Shown: one piece after another, positions 42,119 through 51,819 of the stretch
How the letters are laid out: every line of letters starts with the position of its first letter
Numbering within the stretch: position 1 is the first letter of the stretch
DNA from: Glaciihabitans tibetensis
GTDB lineage: Bacteria > Actinomycetota > Actinomycetes > Actinomycetales > Microbacteriaceae
Length of the DNA stretch: 64,000 bases
Assembly (NCBI RefSeq): GCF_003003265.1
Contig: NZ_PVTL01000003.1
Location: forward strand, 372,001-436,000
Direction: 5' to 3'
Translations under genes and position numbers: made by a program
The notes under the pieces: generated by a model
The model's database searches: none
Seen by the model: the letters and a program-made list of their open reading frames with translations, nothing else
What the model was told of the DNA's origin: nothing

Positions 42119-43315
42119 ATGATTCACTATCTTCCGGCCCCCGTGCTCGCCCCGCAGGCGGGTCAGTCTGACGGCAGTACCCCGGGCGAGAGCTGGCTTG
42201 TTCTCGCGGCCGCCGACACCGCATTGATGATCGATCTTTCGGCGCCGACGTCGGGTGCGATGGCGGATGTCGTCAGCGATCTCTTCGCCGCCGTCGAGTC
42301 CACCGGGGCGACGAGGGCCGTTCTCGACCTACTCACCGCCACGGGGCTTCGGGACGTGCCGTCGTTTGTGCTTGCGAGTTGGGGCGAGAACCAGACGTTG
42401 CAGCTGCTCGTGCGGGGGATCAGTGACGTTGTCGTCGAGACGACATCCGGCAGTGAGAATGTCGACGGGGGTGTCGTCTCTACCTGGGTAGAGCGGGTCA
42501 TCCCGGGCGCCCGGGGTGTCCGGGTCGGGATGTCCGCGCTGGGCGGATCCACGGCCAGCGCATTGCCGCTGGCATCCGGTGCCGCCTGGGCCTCGGCCTT
42601 TGCGATGGGGGTGGCGTCGGCGAGCAGATCGCTGCCACCTGTCGAGAAAGCATCGCCTGTCGCGAAGGCACCTCTGATTGAGGAGCTGCCGCCGACCGAG
42701 GCGATGCCCACTATCGAGCCAGCGCCAGCGCCAGTGCCAGTGCCAGCGCCAGTGCCAGTGCCAGCCCCAGCGCCGGAGCCCGAGTCATCGCCAGTCGAGA
42801 ATGATGCCGTTTCCGAGGAAACCATGGTGCGCACCCTTGAGGACGTGGGCGTCGGCGGCCAGGAGCTACCGCCGCGGGAAGGCGACCACGACGGTGAAAC
42901 GATCATGAGCGGCGACCTTGCTGGTATGCGTTCGCGCCGGCGCGGGGGAGACAGCGCACCGCGCGTGCCCAGGGGGCGTGATCTCGTTCTCGTTCTCTCC
43001 ACCGGAGCACGCGAGCCCCTCACCGAGACGATCATCGTGGGCCGCGCGCCGAGCGTGAGCAAGGTGTCCAGCGGGCGGGTGCCACGCCTGGTGACGATCC
43101 CCGGCGACCAGGACATCTCCCGCAGTCATGCGGAGTTTGCTATAGAGGGGGACACGGTGGTGGTCACCGACCTGCACTCGCGCAACGGGACATCCGTCAT
43201 TCTGCCGGGAAAGGCACCTCAGAAGCTGCGCCAGGGCGAGCCGACCGCGGTGCTCGTCGACACCGTGGTTGACCTCGGCGGCGGAATCACGGTGACCGTG
43301 GCGGAACAGGCATGA
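42119..43315 (+). CDS. FHA-domain protein with phospho-threonine-like sites
   Basis: 398 residues. An N-terminal domain of about 165 residues is unknown to me. Then comes a Pro/Val/Ala-rich linker (about 170-230, PAPVPVPAP repeats), an acidic segment with two kinase-site-like motifs (EETMVRT around Thr235 and GETIMSG around Thr261), and a C-terminal FHA domain (about 290-398: IIVGRAPS, DISRSHAEFAI, LHSRNGTSV) that binds phospho-threonine. Its end overlaps the kinase start (ATGA). Likely a substrate and docking partner of the kinase. Confidence 0.85.
   Translation: MIHYLPAPVLAPQAGQSDGSTPGESWLVLAAADTALMIDLSAPTSGAMADVVSDLFAAVESTGATRAVLDLLTATGLRDVPSFVLASWGENQTLQLLVRGISDVVVETTSGSENVDGGVVSTWVERVIPGARGVRVGMSALGGSTASALPLASGAAWASAFAMGVASASRSLPPVEKASPVAKAPLIEELPPTEAMPTIEPAPAPVPVPAPVPVPAPAPEPESSPVENDAVSEETMVRTLEDVGVGGQELPPREGDHDGETIMSGDLAGMRSRRRGGDSAPRVPRGRDLVLVLSTGAREPLTETIIVGRAPSVSKVSSGRVPRLVTIPGDQDISRSHAEFAIEGDTVVVTDLHSRNGTSVILPGKAPQKLRQGEPTAVLVDTVVDLGGGITVTVAEQA
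42719..42777 (+). repeat. In-frame CCAGNG-type hexamer repeat
   Basis: About ten units related to CCAGTG/CCAGCG encode the Pro-Ala/Pro-Val linker of the FHA protein. Unit length six keeps the frame, so copy-number change would alter linker length only. Confidence 0.8.
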
Positions 43316-45099
43316 GGCGCGCGCCGTCTGAGGCCCCGACGATTCCGGGCCTCGAGTTTCGCCGTCTGCTGGGCACCGGTGGATTTTCGGACGTGTTTCT
43401 CTACGAGCAGCAGCTGCCGCGGCGGCGCGTAGCGGTGAAGGTGCTGCTCACGGACAGTCTCAACACCGCGGCGCGAGAGGCGTTCGTCGACGAGGCGAAC
43501 GTGATGGCGCAGCTGTCCGCGCATCCCTACATCGTCACCATCTTTCACGCCGACGTCGCCGCCGATGACCGGCCGTACTTTGTTATGGAGTACTGCTCTG
43601 GTCCCAGCCTGTCGGAGTTGTACAAAAAAGAGACCTTCTCCGTCGCCGACGCCCTCCGCACGGGCGTGCGGTTGTCGGGTGCGATCGCGACCGCGCACGC
43701 CGCGGGGATCCTGCACCGCGACATCAAACCCGCCAACGTGCTCACCAACGACTTCGGTTGGCCGGCGCTGACCGACTTCGGGATCTCGTCCGCCGTCGAC
43801 GAGTTGCCCATGCAGGCTCTCGGCGACGCGGGTCAGCTACAGGACAGCGGTGGATCGACCGCGAGCCAGTCCGTTGGGATGAGTGTGCCGTGGTCGCCGC
43901 CAGAGATGTTCGAGGATGTTCCCCGGCCCGATGTGCGCTCCGACGTATTCTCGCTCGCCGCCACGATTCATACCCTGTTGGCCGGTCGCACACCCTTCGA
44001 GATCCCGGGGCGTTCGAACGGAACGCTCGATCTTGTCGGCCGCATCGAGCGGGGTGTGATCACCCCGATCGGGCGTGACGAGGTGCCGCGCTCCCTGTCG
44101 GCCGTGTTGCAGAAGGGTATGGCCACCCGCCGCGACGAGCGGTACGCTTCCGCGATCGAATTCGCACGGGCGCTTCAGCGCATTGAGCTCGAGCTCGGAT
44201 ACTCGCCGACCTCCATTGAGGTTCCCAACCTGGTCGTGCGCGACCGCGACGATCACGCCGACGCTGGCGGTGAAGATGAGACCCGGGTCAGATCGGTGTC
44301 CACCATCGCGGCGCAACCTCCGCGAGATCCGGCGCCCGGCACACCGGCGCCCGGCACTCCGGCGCCCGGCTCTCCGGCGCCCGGCTCGGAGGACGAGACG
44401 CGTGCGCGCTCCTTCACCGTGATCGGCGAGCCGCCCGCGTCTTCACCTGCATCCCTCGCGGAAGAGGGCACAATCGTGCGTTCGGCGATGACGGCTCCGG
44501 CCACCCCGTGGTCTGCCGGTGCTGCCGACGGCGACGTCGACAACGACACGGTCGTCCGTCCGCGCCGCCAACGCACCAGTGTCGAGGGCGTCCACGCTGC
44601 GCCCGCGCAGCCCACCGACCCCGCCGTACCCGGGGCGGTCGCATCAACGGACCGCGCAATCGACGGCGCCAGCGGGCGCTCGCGCCGCCGGCTGGGCATC
44701 GTTGCCGGCCTGGTGGCGGCGGTTGTGGCAGCCGGTGTCATCACCTCCCTTGTCGTGGCAGGCGGCTCCGTTCGCGAGGAGTCCCGTCCGAGCGCGGAGG
44801 CAACCAACGGCGGAGGAAGCGCAATTGTGGGCGGCGCGGTTCCCACTCCGACGATCGTGTCCGCGGTGGCCAGCGTGGACGACGAGTCGGTCACCTTCAC
44901 CTGGTCCAATCCCGAGCCGGAAGACGGTGACCGTTACACCTGGGCGCTCGCGGAACAACCGGGCAAGCTCACTCCCACGACCGAGCCGACGGTCACCGTC
45001 GCCCGTCCGAGCGCGGGGGCACGCGTCTGCGTCACGGTGTACGTGCTGCGCGCCGGTCGCACTTCGGGTGTGCCCCTCGAAAGCTGCAACCCGGAGTAA
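43312..45099 (+). CDS. Membrane Ser/Thr protein kinase with Fn3-like extracellular domain
   Basis: 595 residues. The kinase domain (about 12-300) is complete: LGTGGFSDVF glycine loop, VAVKVLL Lys, HRDIKPANVL catalytic loop, LTDFGISS. A 160-residue linker holds four similar motifs (DETRVRS at Thr324, DETRARS at Thr363, EGTIVRS at Thr387, NDTVVRP at Thr413) and a GTPAPGTPAPGSPAPGS repeat. One membrane helix lies near 463-485, and a C-terminal extracellular beta domain (SVTFTWSNPEPEDGDRYTWA) is Fn3-like. This differs from PknB kinases, which carry PASTA domains. It probably senses a surface signal and phosphorylates its own linker and the FHA proteins. Confidence 0.9.
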   Translation: MRRAPSEAPTIPGLEFRRLLGTGGFSDVFLYEQQLPRRRVAVKVLLTDSLNTAAREAFVDEANVMAQLSAHPYIVTIFHADVAADDRPYFVMEYCSGPSLSELYKKETFSVADALRTGVRLSGAIATAHAAGILHRDIKPANVLTNDFGWPALTDFGISSAVDELPMQALGDAGQLQDSGGSTASQSVGMSVPWSPPEMFEDVPRPDVRSDVFSLAATIHTLLAGRTPFEIPGRSNGTLDLVGRIERGVITPIGRDEVPRSLSAVLQKGMATRRDERYASAIEFARALQRIELELGYSPTSIEVPNLVVRDRDDHADAGGEDETRVRSVSTIAAQPPRDPAPGTPAPGTPAPGSPAPGSEDETRARSFTVIGEPPASSPASLAEEGTIVRSAMTAPATPWSAGAADGDVDNDTVVRPRRQRTSVEGVHAAPAQPTDPAVPGAVASTDRAIDGASGRSRRRLGIVAGLVAAVVAAGVITSLVVAGGSVREESRPSAEATNGGGSAIVGGAVPTPTIVSAVASVDDESVTFTWSNPEPEDGDRYTWALAEQPGKLTPTTEPTVTVARPSAGARVCVTVYVLRAGRTSGVPLESCNPE

Positions 45100-45145
45100 C
45101 CACGCTCGGAGTGGGTGGCCCTATATCGAGGACTGGAACGGTCTG

Positions 45146-45174
45146 TTACGTTTGTGACAGCTGACAAATATTCT
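45146..45174 (+). promoter_or_regulatory. Probable promoter of the Ig/Fn3-MoxR operon
   Basis: TTACGT (45146-45151), 17-bp spacer, TATTCT (45169-45174), in an AT-rich patch between two GC-rich genes. A small hairpin (TCTTCA/TGAAGA, 45172-45189) lies at the presumed transcript start. Confidence 0.4.
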
Positions 45175-45215
45175 TCAACTTGATGAAGAGCTAGAACTCG
45201 GGCGGGGTGCACCAG

Positions 45216-48200
45216 GTGGGGTTTCTAAGCTCACGTCCAGGGTGGCGCAAAACAGTGTCATCGGCGACGATCATCGCCGTTCTGGCCGGCGTCCCGATCA
45301 CGTTTGCCGTCCTCCACGAGGGCTTCCCGATCACCGATGTCGAGCTCGAGGTGCAGAGCGTGTGGGTCACCAATGGACCCGCGTTCCTCGCCGGGCGCCT
45401 GAACCGCCAGATCGAAGAGCTCGACGCGTCCGTCCAAACGGCGACGGACAACATCGATGTCTTGCAAAACGGCGACCAGATCTTCCTGCACGACCGCACC
45501 CAGAGCACCCTCGAACGCATCGACCCGGCCTATACCACGCTGCTGGAGCGCGCCGAAATTCCGCTCGACTCCGAGGTCATCCTGGGCGGAACCACCCTGT
45601 CCGTCGTGGATCCCGCCTCCGGCAACCTGTGGATCGTGGATGTCGCGAACGAACTCAACTTCAACCCGACCACCGTTGATCCCGACCTGGAGCTCGGCGA
45701 GGGTGGTCACGCGACGGTCACCGCGGATGGCACGATCTTCGCGACCTCGCCAGACGACGGCGTGCTCTACACGATCGACGGGTGGGGCAACGACCCGGTC
45801 GAGACCAGCCTGAGTGTGCCGGAATCGCATCAGCTCTCGGCGGTGGGAGACACGGCCGTCATCCTCGACGACGAAGCCGACACGGTGATCTTCGCCGACG
45901 GCGAGACGGTGGATCTCGGTAGCGATGGCCTCAAACTGCAGCAGCCGTCGCTGGAGAACTCTTACGCGTTGGTGGCCGGCGCAACCGGCCTGCTTCAGGT
46001 GCCCCTCGACGGTGGCGAGGTGACCGAGGTAGTGGCCGACATCGTTCCGGTGGTGGGTCCCGCCGCGGTAACCGCGCCGGTCTGGCTCGACGGTTGTGCG
46101 CACGGCGCGTGGGCCGGGGAGCAGCGATACCTCCAGGCCTGCGACGGCGACACACCGAACCCGATCACAATCGAGCAGCCCACGGTTGGCGCCGAACTCG
46201 TTTTTCGCGTCAATAAGAACGTGATTGCCCTTAACAACGTCAACAACGGCAACGCCTGGATCGTAAAGGAAGCGCTTCGCCTGGTCGACAACTGGGAGGA
46301 AGTGACTCCTCCCGAGCAGGAGGACACCGAGGAGGGCGACGAGAAGTCCGCCGAGCAGTCCTTCGAGGACACCCTCGCCGAGCGCACCGACCAGAACCGA
46401 CCGCCGGTGGCCCGCGACGACGAGTTCGGCGTGCGCCCGAACCGCACCACGATCCTGCCGGTGCTCGACAACGACACGGACCCGGACGGCGACGTGCTCG
46501 TCATCACCAAGTTCACGGCTCTCGACGAAAGCGTGGGCAAGCTCGACGCGATCGACGGCGGTCGCGCGCTGCAGTTCACGCCCGCGGCGAGCACCGTCGG
46601 TGGCACCTCGTTCCGCTACACCGTCAGTGATGGCCGGCCGGGCGGCGTCGCCGAGGCCAGCGTCAACATCAACATCGTTCCCCTCGAGACGAACCGGCCG
46701 CCCGAGCAGAAACGGGGGGCGACGGCGAAGGTCGAGTCGGGGCAGTCCATCGGCTACAACGTGCTCTCCGACTGGACCGACCCCGACGGCGACGACATCT
46801 TCCTCGACGGCGCCACCGCCGCCAGCGGCGACGAGGTGCGCTTCACACCCGACGGCTTTGTGACCTTCCAGCACCGGGGCGGCGAGCTCGGCCAGAAGAG
46901 CGTGCCGTTTGTGGTCTCCGATGGAGCTCTGTCCGGCACCGGCGAACTCGTCGTCGAGGTCGTCGCTGCGGGAGGCCTCAGCCCCGTTGGCACCCCCGAC
47001 TATGCACAAGCCTTCGCCGGTGACACCGTTGTCGTCGAGCCGCTGAAGAACGACCTCTCTCCGTCCGGCGCGCAGCTCACGCTGCTCGGCGTCGAGGAAG
47101 TCCCGGCCAACGCGACGGTCAGCCCGAACCTCGACCGGGGCACGGTCGCCGTGAGCTCGGCCGACGTCGGCACGATCTACCTGAAGTACTCCCTCGGCGC
47201 GGGCGCGAATACCTCGATCGGGCTGATCCGGGTCGAGTTCCGCGAGGACCTCGGCGAGCCGCTTCCGCCGGTCGCCGTCAAAGACATCGCCTTTTTGCGA
47301 CAGGGTGAGGCCACCAGCGTCGAGGTGCTGAACAACGACGTGTCCCCGGACGGCAGTGTGCTCGCGGTGCAGTCTGTGGACATTTCCACCACCAATGCGG
47401 CCGTGTCGGTCGAGGTTCTGAACAACACGATCGTGCGGGTGAGCGCATCATCCGCTCTCACCGAACAGACCCAGTTTAGCTACACCATCTCCGACGGGGT
47501 CCGCACGGCAACCGCCGGCGTCACCATCGTTCCGGTGCCGCCGATCGTCAACCGCCAGCCGCCCGTGGCCGTCGACGACCGGGTGAGTGTGCGCGCCGGC
47601 GACTTCGTGAGCGTTCCCGTGCTCGCCAATGACTTCCACCCCGACCAGGCGCAGCTCCTTCTCACGCCCGAATTTGCGGATGTCTCGGCCGCGGGCACCG
47701 GCCTGCTCTTCACCAGCGGGGCCGAAGTTCGCTACCAGGCACCCAAGGAAGCGGGCGAGTACCGAGCCGTGTACCGCGTGCAGGACCAGTTCGGCGAAAG
47801 CGCCACCGCAACCGTCACGTTCGTCGTCACCCCGCTGGATCTCGACACAAACCAGCCCCCGGTTCCGACGCCGCAGACCGCCCGCACCTTCGCCGGCGCG
47901 ACCGTGCGCATCGATGTGCCGCTCGACAGTATCGACCCGAACGGCGACTCGGTGGTGCTCACCGGCTACACCGTGCGTCCGGAAAAGGGACGCATCGTCA
48001 CCAGCGCGAGTGACCACTTCATCTACGAGGCATACGCGGGCTCGGCGGGCACTGACACATTCAGCTACGAGGTGCAGGACACCTACGGTGCTCGCGCGAT
48101 CGGAGTCATCACGGTCGGTGTCATCCCGCGGGCCGACACAACCTCCCCGCCAAACGCGGTCGACGATGCCGTCGAAGTGAAGCCCGGCAAAACGGTCTCG

Positions 48201-50780
48201 GTCGAGCCGCTGCTCAACGACTCCGACCCCAACGGGTTCGCCCTGAGCCTGGTCGAGGATCTCGTGGAGGTGGACGAGGGGATCGTCGCCCGCACCGACG
48301 GAAGCAAGGTCATCATCGAGGCCCCCGAAACCGAGGGCGCTTTCAGCCTGCGCTACCAGATCGGCAACGGCGAGGGCGGGGTCGACTACGCGTTCATTTC
48401 CGTGAAGGTGACGAAGGATGCCGCGACGCTGTACCCCTCGGCAATTGACTACTACGTTCCCGTCGATGACGTCGTGGACGCGGAGTCCGTCGCCGTCGAC
48501 ATTCGCGAGCTGATCAACAACCCCAACGGGCTCGACTCCGACCTGCTCCTCTCGGTCGAAGGACCGAACGCGTCGGTCGCGAGCGTCGACCAGGCGACCG
48601 GCCGGGTTACCGTCGCACCGGGGGAGACCCGCATCGCCGTGGCCTACCGCGTCACCGACCCGCTCGACCCGACCCTGACGGCGACCGCCTTCATCGTTGT
48701 GCCCCCTGAAGTCAGCGCAAGCTACTCGCCCCCGCCGTACCTGCGCCCCGACCTCGACCAGCAGATCATCGAGATGAACGGTGAGATGGAGTGGGACCTT
48801 GCCGACATCCTCGTGGTTCCCTCTGGACGGCCGGCGATCTTGACGGACACCGCCAAGGTCAGCGCGAACTACAGTGACGGTTCGCCGCTGTTTGTAGACA
48901 ACAACACGCTGCGCTTCTCCGCCGCGACGGACTTCCGCGGACAGACTGATATCGCCTTTGAAGTGACCGACGGATCATCCGCCGACGACCTCAACGGCAA
49001 TACCGTGCTGCTCACCCTGCCGGTCACGGTCGGTGACCCCAACTTCGAGGACACCGCGCCGACCTTCACCGCCCTTGACCTGTCCATCGAGGCCGGCGAG
49101 GAGGCGCTCACCGTCAACCTGCAGGACTCGACCTCGCACCAGAACCGTGCGCTGCTGCCCGAGTTCCGCTACGGCGATCTCTCCGGCGCGAGCGCGGGGA
49201 TCGTTGCGTCGCTCAGCGGCTCGCAACTGACCGTGTCCGCGCCGCGCGACGTGAACCCCGGCGCGACAACGACGCTGCAGCTCACGATCACCTACCGCGA
49301 CTTTGTGGTTCCGGCGACGGTGACCGTGCACACGGTTCCGTCGACCAGACCCCTCGCCCAGGCCACCATCGACGAGTTGAAGGGCCAGCGCACGAAGGCG
49401 ACGAGCCTCAACGTGCTCGCGAACGACTTCAACCCGTTCGCGCAGGATGGCGAGCCGCTCGTGCTGACCGACGCGCGGGTGGACAACGCCGCCGAGACGT
49501 CCGCCTCCGTCTCGTTCACCGCGGATGGCACCGTCAACGTTGTGCCGGATGCCTCCTTCATCGGTGTCGTCAGCATCGTGTACACGGTCGAGGACGCCAC
49601 GGGAGATGCCACTCGCACGGTACAGGGGCGCTTTCTGGTGACGGTGCGGGATGTACCGAGCCAGATCGCCCCGGCACCCGTCATCCGCTCAGAGGGAGAC
49701 CAGGAGGTCACCGTCTCCTGGACCACACCCGCCACGAACGGGGAGCCCATCCTCGGCTACACGATCACGTGGGAGAGTGGCGTAGCCACCCTGCCGAGCG
49801 GCGCGTCGCAGTTCACCGCGACCGGACTGGCCAATGGTTCGAGCTACACCTTCCGGGTGAAGACGCGCAACGTGCTCGGCGAGAGCACCATTTCCGACCC
49901 CAGCGCGGTCGCGCGTCCGTTCGGAGCCCCCGGGGCGCCGCCGTCGGTAACGCTCACCGGGTCGTCCAACGGCAGTGGCAGCCTCTCGATGAGCTGGGGC
50001 GAGGCGAACGGTAACGGCCGCGGGGTGTCCAGGTACGTGTGGACTCTCGCGAACGGCACGAGCGGCGAAGTTTCGGGTACAACCCGCACGGCGTCGACGA
50101 CGGTTCCGGTCGGTACCGCCCACACCTTCACGGTGACGGCATTCGGTCCGACGGGCCTGGCTGGGGCGCCGAGTGGCTCGTCCGCATCGCAGACGCCGAC
50201 GCCGGGTGCACCTGCCGGCGCCACCGCCACGGCTGGCGCAAAGGGTGACAGGAACGTGCAGCTGACGTGGGGCGCGGCCCGTTCCGACGGTGCCTCCCCG
50301 CAATACGAGATCTCGATCAACGGTGGCGGCTGGACGAACATGGGTGGGGCGACCAGTCACACCCACGCCGGCGAGTTCGGTCAGGCAACGTCCTTCGGAG
50401 TTCGCGCGGTTGCCAACGGAGTCATCGGTGGAGTGACCACGTCCAACTCGGCCTCCCCTGTCGATGTCGACCCGGTTGCTGTCGCCTCGGCAACTATTTA
50501 CAAGGGCGGGGTATCCCCGGACGCTCCGTGCTGCCGTTCGGTCGGCGTCACCTACCAAAACTACGTGCCCGGGTACTACGCGATTACGACCTTCATCAAC
50601 GGTGCTCACGCTGGATTGACCGAGAGTTCATACGCGATGCTGGCCCCCAGTGGTTCGTTGATCATCAGAAACTCGCTCGGCATCCGCAATGACGCATCGA
50701 TCCAACTGCGCCTCACGGGCCCGGGCGGCGTGCTCTGGTCCGATGAAATTACCGGCGCGCAGTGGAATGCGATGGGGTAG
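45216..50780 (+). CDS. Giant Ig-like/cadherin-like and Fn3 repeat surface protein
   Basis: 1,854 residues. A single N-terminal membrane helix (VSSATIIAVLAGVPITFAVL) anchors it, and no sorting signal is seen at the C-terminus. Residues about 55-370 look like a beta-propeller-type region. Then come about ten Ig/cadherin-like repeats that begin NRPPVARDDEF and contain VLDNDTDPDGD or close variants (LNNDVSPDGS, LANDFHPDQ, LNDSDPNGF), three Fn3 domains near residues 1490-1750 (for example VTVSWTTPATNGEP), and a C-terminal domain with a Cys pair (APCCRS). Heads the MoxR-DUF58-transglutaminase-like operon, as in many actinobacteria. The GTG at 45216 has GGCGGGG eight bases upstream; a GTG at 45207 is possible. 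Confidence 0.88.
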   Translation: MGFLSSRPGWRKTVSSATIIAVLAGVPITFAVLHEGFPITDVELEVQSVWVTNGPAFLAGRLNRQIEELDASVQTATDNIDVLQNGDQIFLHDRTQSTLERIDPAYTTLLERAEIPLDSEVILGGTTLSVVDPASGNLWIVDVANELNFNPTTVDPDLELGEGGHATVTADGTIFATSPDDGVLYTIDGWGNDPVETSLSVPESHQLSAVGDTAVILDDEADTVIFADGETVDLGSDGLKLQQPSLENSYALVAGATGLLQVPLDGGEVTEVVADIVPVVGPAAVTAPVWLDGCAHGAWAGEQRYLQACDGDTPNPITIEQPTVGAELVFRVNKNVIALNNVNNGNAWIVKEALRLVDNWEEVTPPEQEDTEEGDEKSAEQSFEDTLAERTDQNRPPVARDDEFGVRPNRTTILPVLDNDTDPDGDVLVITKFTALDESVGKLDAIDGGRALQFTPAASTVGGTSFRYTVSDGRPGGVAEASVNINIVPLETNRPPEQKRGATAKVESGQSIGYNVLSDWTDPDGDDIFLDGATAASGDEVRFTPDGFVTFQHRGGELGQKSVPFVVSDGALSGTGELVVEVVAAGGLSPVGTPDYAQAFAGDTVVVEPLKNDLSPSGAQLTLLGVEEVPANATVSPNLDRGTVAVSSADVGTIYLKYSLGAGANTSIGLIRVEFREDLGEPLPPVAVKDIAFLRQGEATSVEVLNNDVSPDGSVLAVQSVDISTTNAAVSVEVLNNTIVRVSASSALTEQTQFSYTISDGVRTATAGVTIVPVPPIVNRQPPVAVDDRVSVRAGDFVSVPVLANDFHPDQAQLLLTPEFADVSAAGTGLLFTSGAEVRYQAPKEAGEYRAVYRVQDQFGESATATVTFVVTPLDLDTNQPPVPTPQTARTFAGATVRIDVPLDSIDPNGDSVVLTGYTVRPEKGRIVTSASDHFIYEAYAGSAGTDTFSYEVQDTYGARAIGVITVGVIPRADTTSPPNAVDDAVEVKPGKTVSVEPLLNDSDPNGFALSLVEDLVEVDEGIVARTDGSKVIIEAPETEGAFSLRYQIGNGEGGVDYAFISVKVTKDAATLYPSAIDYYVPVDDVVDAESVAVDIRELINNPNGLDSDLLLSVEGPNASVASVDQATGRVTVAPGETRIAVAYRVTDPLDPTLTATAFIVVPPEVSASYSPPPYLRPDLDQQIIEMNGEMEWDLADILVVPSGRPAILTDTAKVSANYSDGSPLFVDNNTLRFSAATDFRGQTDIAFEVTDGSSADDLNGNTVLLTLPVTVGDPNFEDTAPTFTALDLSIEAGEEALTVNLQDSTSHQNRALLPEFRYGDLSGASAGIVASLSGSQLTVSAPRDVNPGATTTLQLTITYRDFVVPATVTVHTVPSTRPLAQATIDELKGQRTKATSLNVLANDFNPFAQDGEPLVLTDARVDNAAETSASVSFTADGTVNVVPDASFIGVVSIVYTVEDATGDATRTVQGRFLVTVRDVPSQIAPAPVIRSEGDQEVTVSWTTPATNGEPILGYTITWESGVATLPSGASQFTATGLANGSSYTFRVKTRNVLGESTISDPSAVARPFGAPGAPPSVTLTGSSNGSGSLSMSWGEANGNGRGVSRYVWTLANGTSGEVSGTTRTASTTVPVGTAHTFTVTAFGPTGLAGAPSGSSASQTPTPGAPAGATATAGAKGDRNVQLTWGAARSDGASPQYEISINGGGWTNMGGATSHTHAGEFGQATSFGVRAVANGVIGGVTTSNSASPVDVDPVAVASATIYKGGVSPDAPCCRSVGVTYQNYVPGYYAITTFINGAHAGLTESSYAMLAPSGSLIIRNSLGIRNDASIQLRLTGPGGVLWSDEITGAQWNAMG

Positions 50781-50850
50781 CGCGCTCGCTGCGCGCTCCC
50801 GACATCCACCTGATTCACCCTTTTTCCGCACACACCACGAAGGACACAGC

Positions 50851-51819
50851 ATGCCCGTAACCCAGGAACAGGCGACCTGGTTCGCTGACGCGTTCGAGAA
50901 ACTCGTTGGCAACGTCGACAAGGCGATCCTCGGTAAGAGCCACGTCATCCGGCTCGTGCTTACCGCGATGCTGTCCGACGGCCACGTGCTGCTCGAGGAC
51001 TTTCCTGGCACGGGAAAGACGGTTCTCGCGAAGGCGCTGGCGAACACGCTAGACGGAACGAACTCGCGCATTCAGTTCACCCCCGACCTGCTCCCGTCCG
51101 ACGTCACCGGCGTCACGATCTACGACCAGGGCAAGGGCATCTTCGAGTTCCACCAGGGACCGATCTTCGCGTCGATCGTGCTGGCCGACGAGATCAACCG
51201 GGCGAGCCCGAAGACCCAGAGCGCGCTGCTCGAGGTCATGGAGGAGGGCGTGGTCACCGTCGATGGTGTGGGGCACTCGGTCGGCAGCCCGTTTATGGTG
51301 ATCGCGACCCAGAACCCGGTCGAGCAGGCCGGAACCTACACCCTGCCCGAGGCGCAGCTTGACCGCTTCCTGTTCAAGACCTCCCTCGGCTACCCCGACC
51401 ACAAGACCGCCGTGGTGCTGCTGATGGACTCGGCGAACCGGGCCCGCGCGTCCAAAGTGTCTCCGATCATCGCGTCAGACTCGGTCACCACGATGGCGCA
51501 GCTCGCCTCGCAGGTGTACGCCGACGAATCGGTGATGGACTACGTCAGCCGCCTCGTGACCGCCACCCGCACCCACAAGGATGTTCAGCTCGGCGTGAGC
51601 ATGCGGGGAGCGATGGCCCTGGCGCGCGCCACGAAGACTTGGGCGATCGCGTCCGGTCGTACCTTTGTCACCCCCGACGACGTGCGGGACCTCGCCGTGC
51701 CCGTGCTCGCCCACCGCGTGATCGTCGACCCGGAGTCGGACTTCGCCGGCGTGACCGCGGAGGACATCATCCAGCGCATCCTCCTGGATGTCGAACCGCC
51801 GGCGTACCGCGCGGCATGA
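50851..51819 (+). CDS. MoxR-family AAA+ ATPase
   Basis: 322 residues. Walker A is FPGTGKTVLAK (about 52-62), Walker B is IVLADEINRASPKTQSALLE, and sensor/arginine-finger regions follow (ATQNPVEQAGTYTLPEAQLDRF). MoxR proteins act as chaperones for the assembly of partner complexes, usually with VWA or DUF58 proteins. The ATG has GAAGGA upstream. Its stop overlaps the DUF58 start (ATGA). Confidence 0.94.
   Translation: MPVTQEQATWFADAFEKLVGNVDKAILGKSHVIRLVLTAMLSDGHVLLEDFPGTGKTVLAKALANTLDGTNSRIQFTPDLLPSDVTGVTIYDQGKGIFEFHQGPIFASIVLADEINRASPKTQSALLEVMEEGVVTVDGVGHSVGSPFMVIATQNPVEQAGTYTLPEAQLDRFLFKTSLGYPDHKTAVVLLMDSANRARASKVSPIIASDSVTTMAQLASQVYADESVMDYVSRLVTATRTHKDVQLGVSMRGAMALARATKTWAIASGRTFVTPDDVRDLAVPVLAHRVIVDPESDFAGVTAEDIIQRILLDVEPPAYRAA

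Noticed and set aside
42719-42777. Hexamer repeat as a phase-variation switch
   Set aside because: Unit length is a multiple of three, so changes in copy number cannot shift the frame; it only tunes linker length.
45258-47009. Long open frame on the minus strand inside the giant surface-protein gene
   Set aside because: It mirrors the codon pattern of the plus-strand gene, is full of Arg/Gly/His/Val without domain logic, and has no homologue I recognise. A GC-rich antisense shadow.
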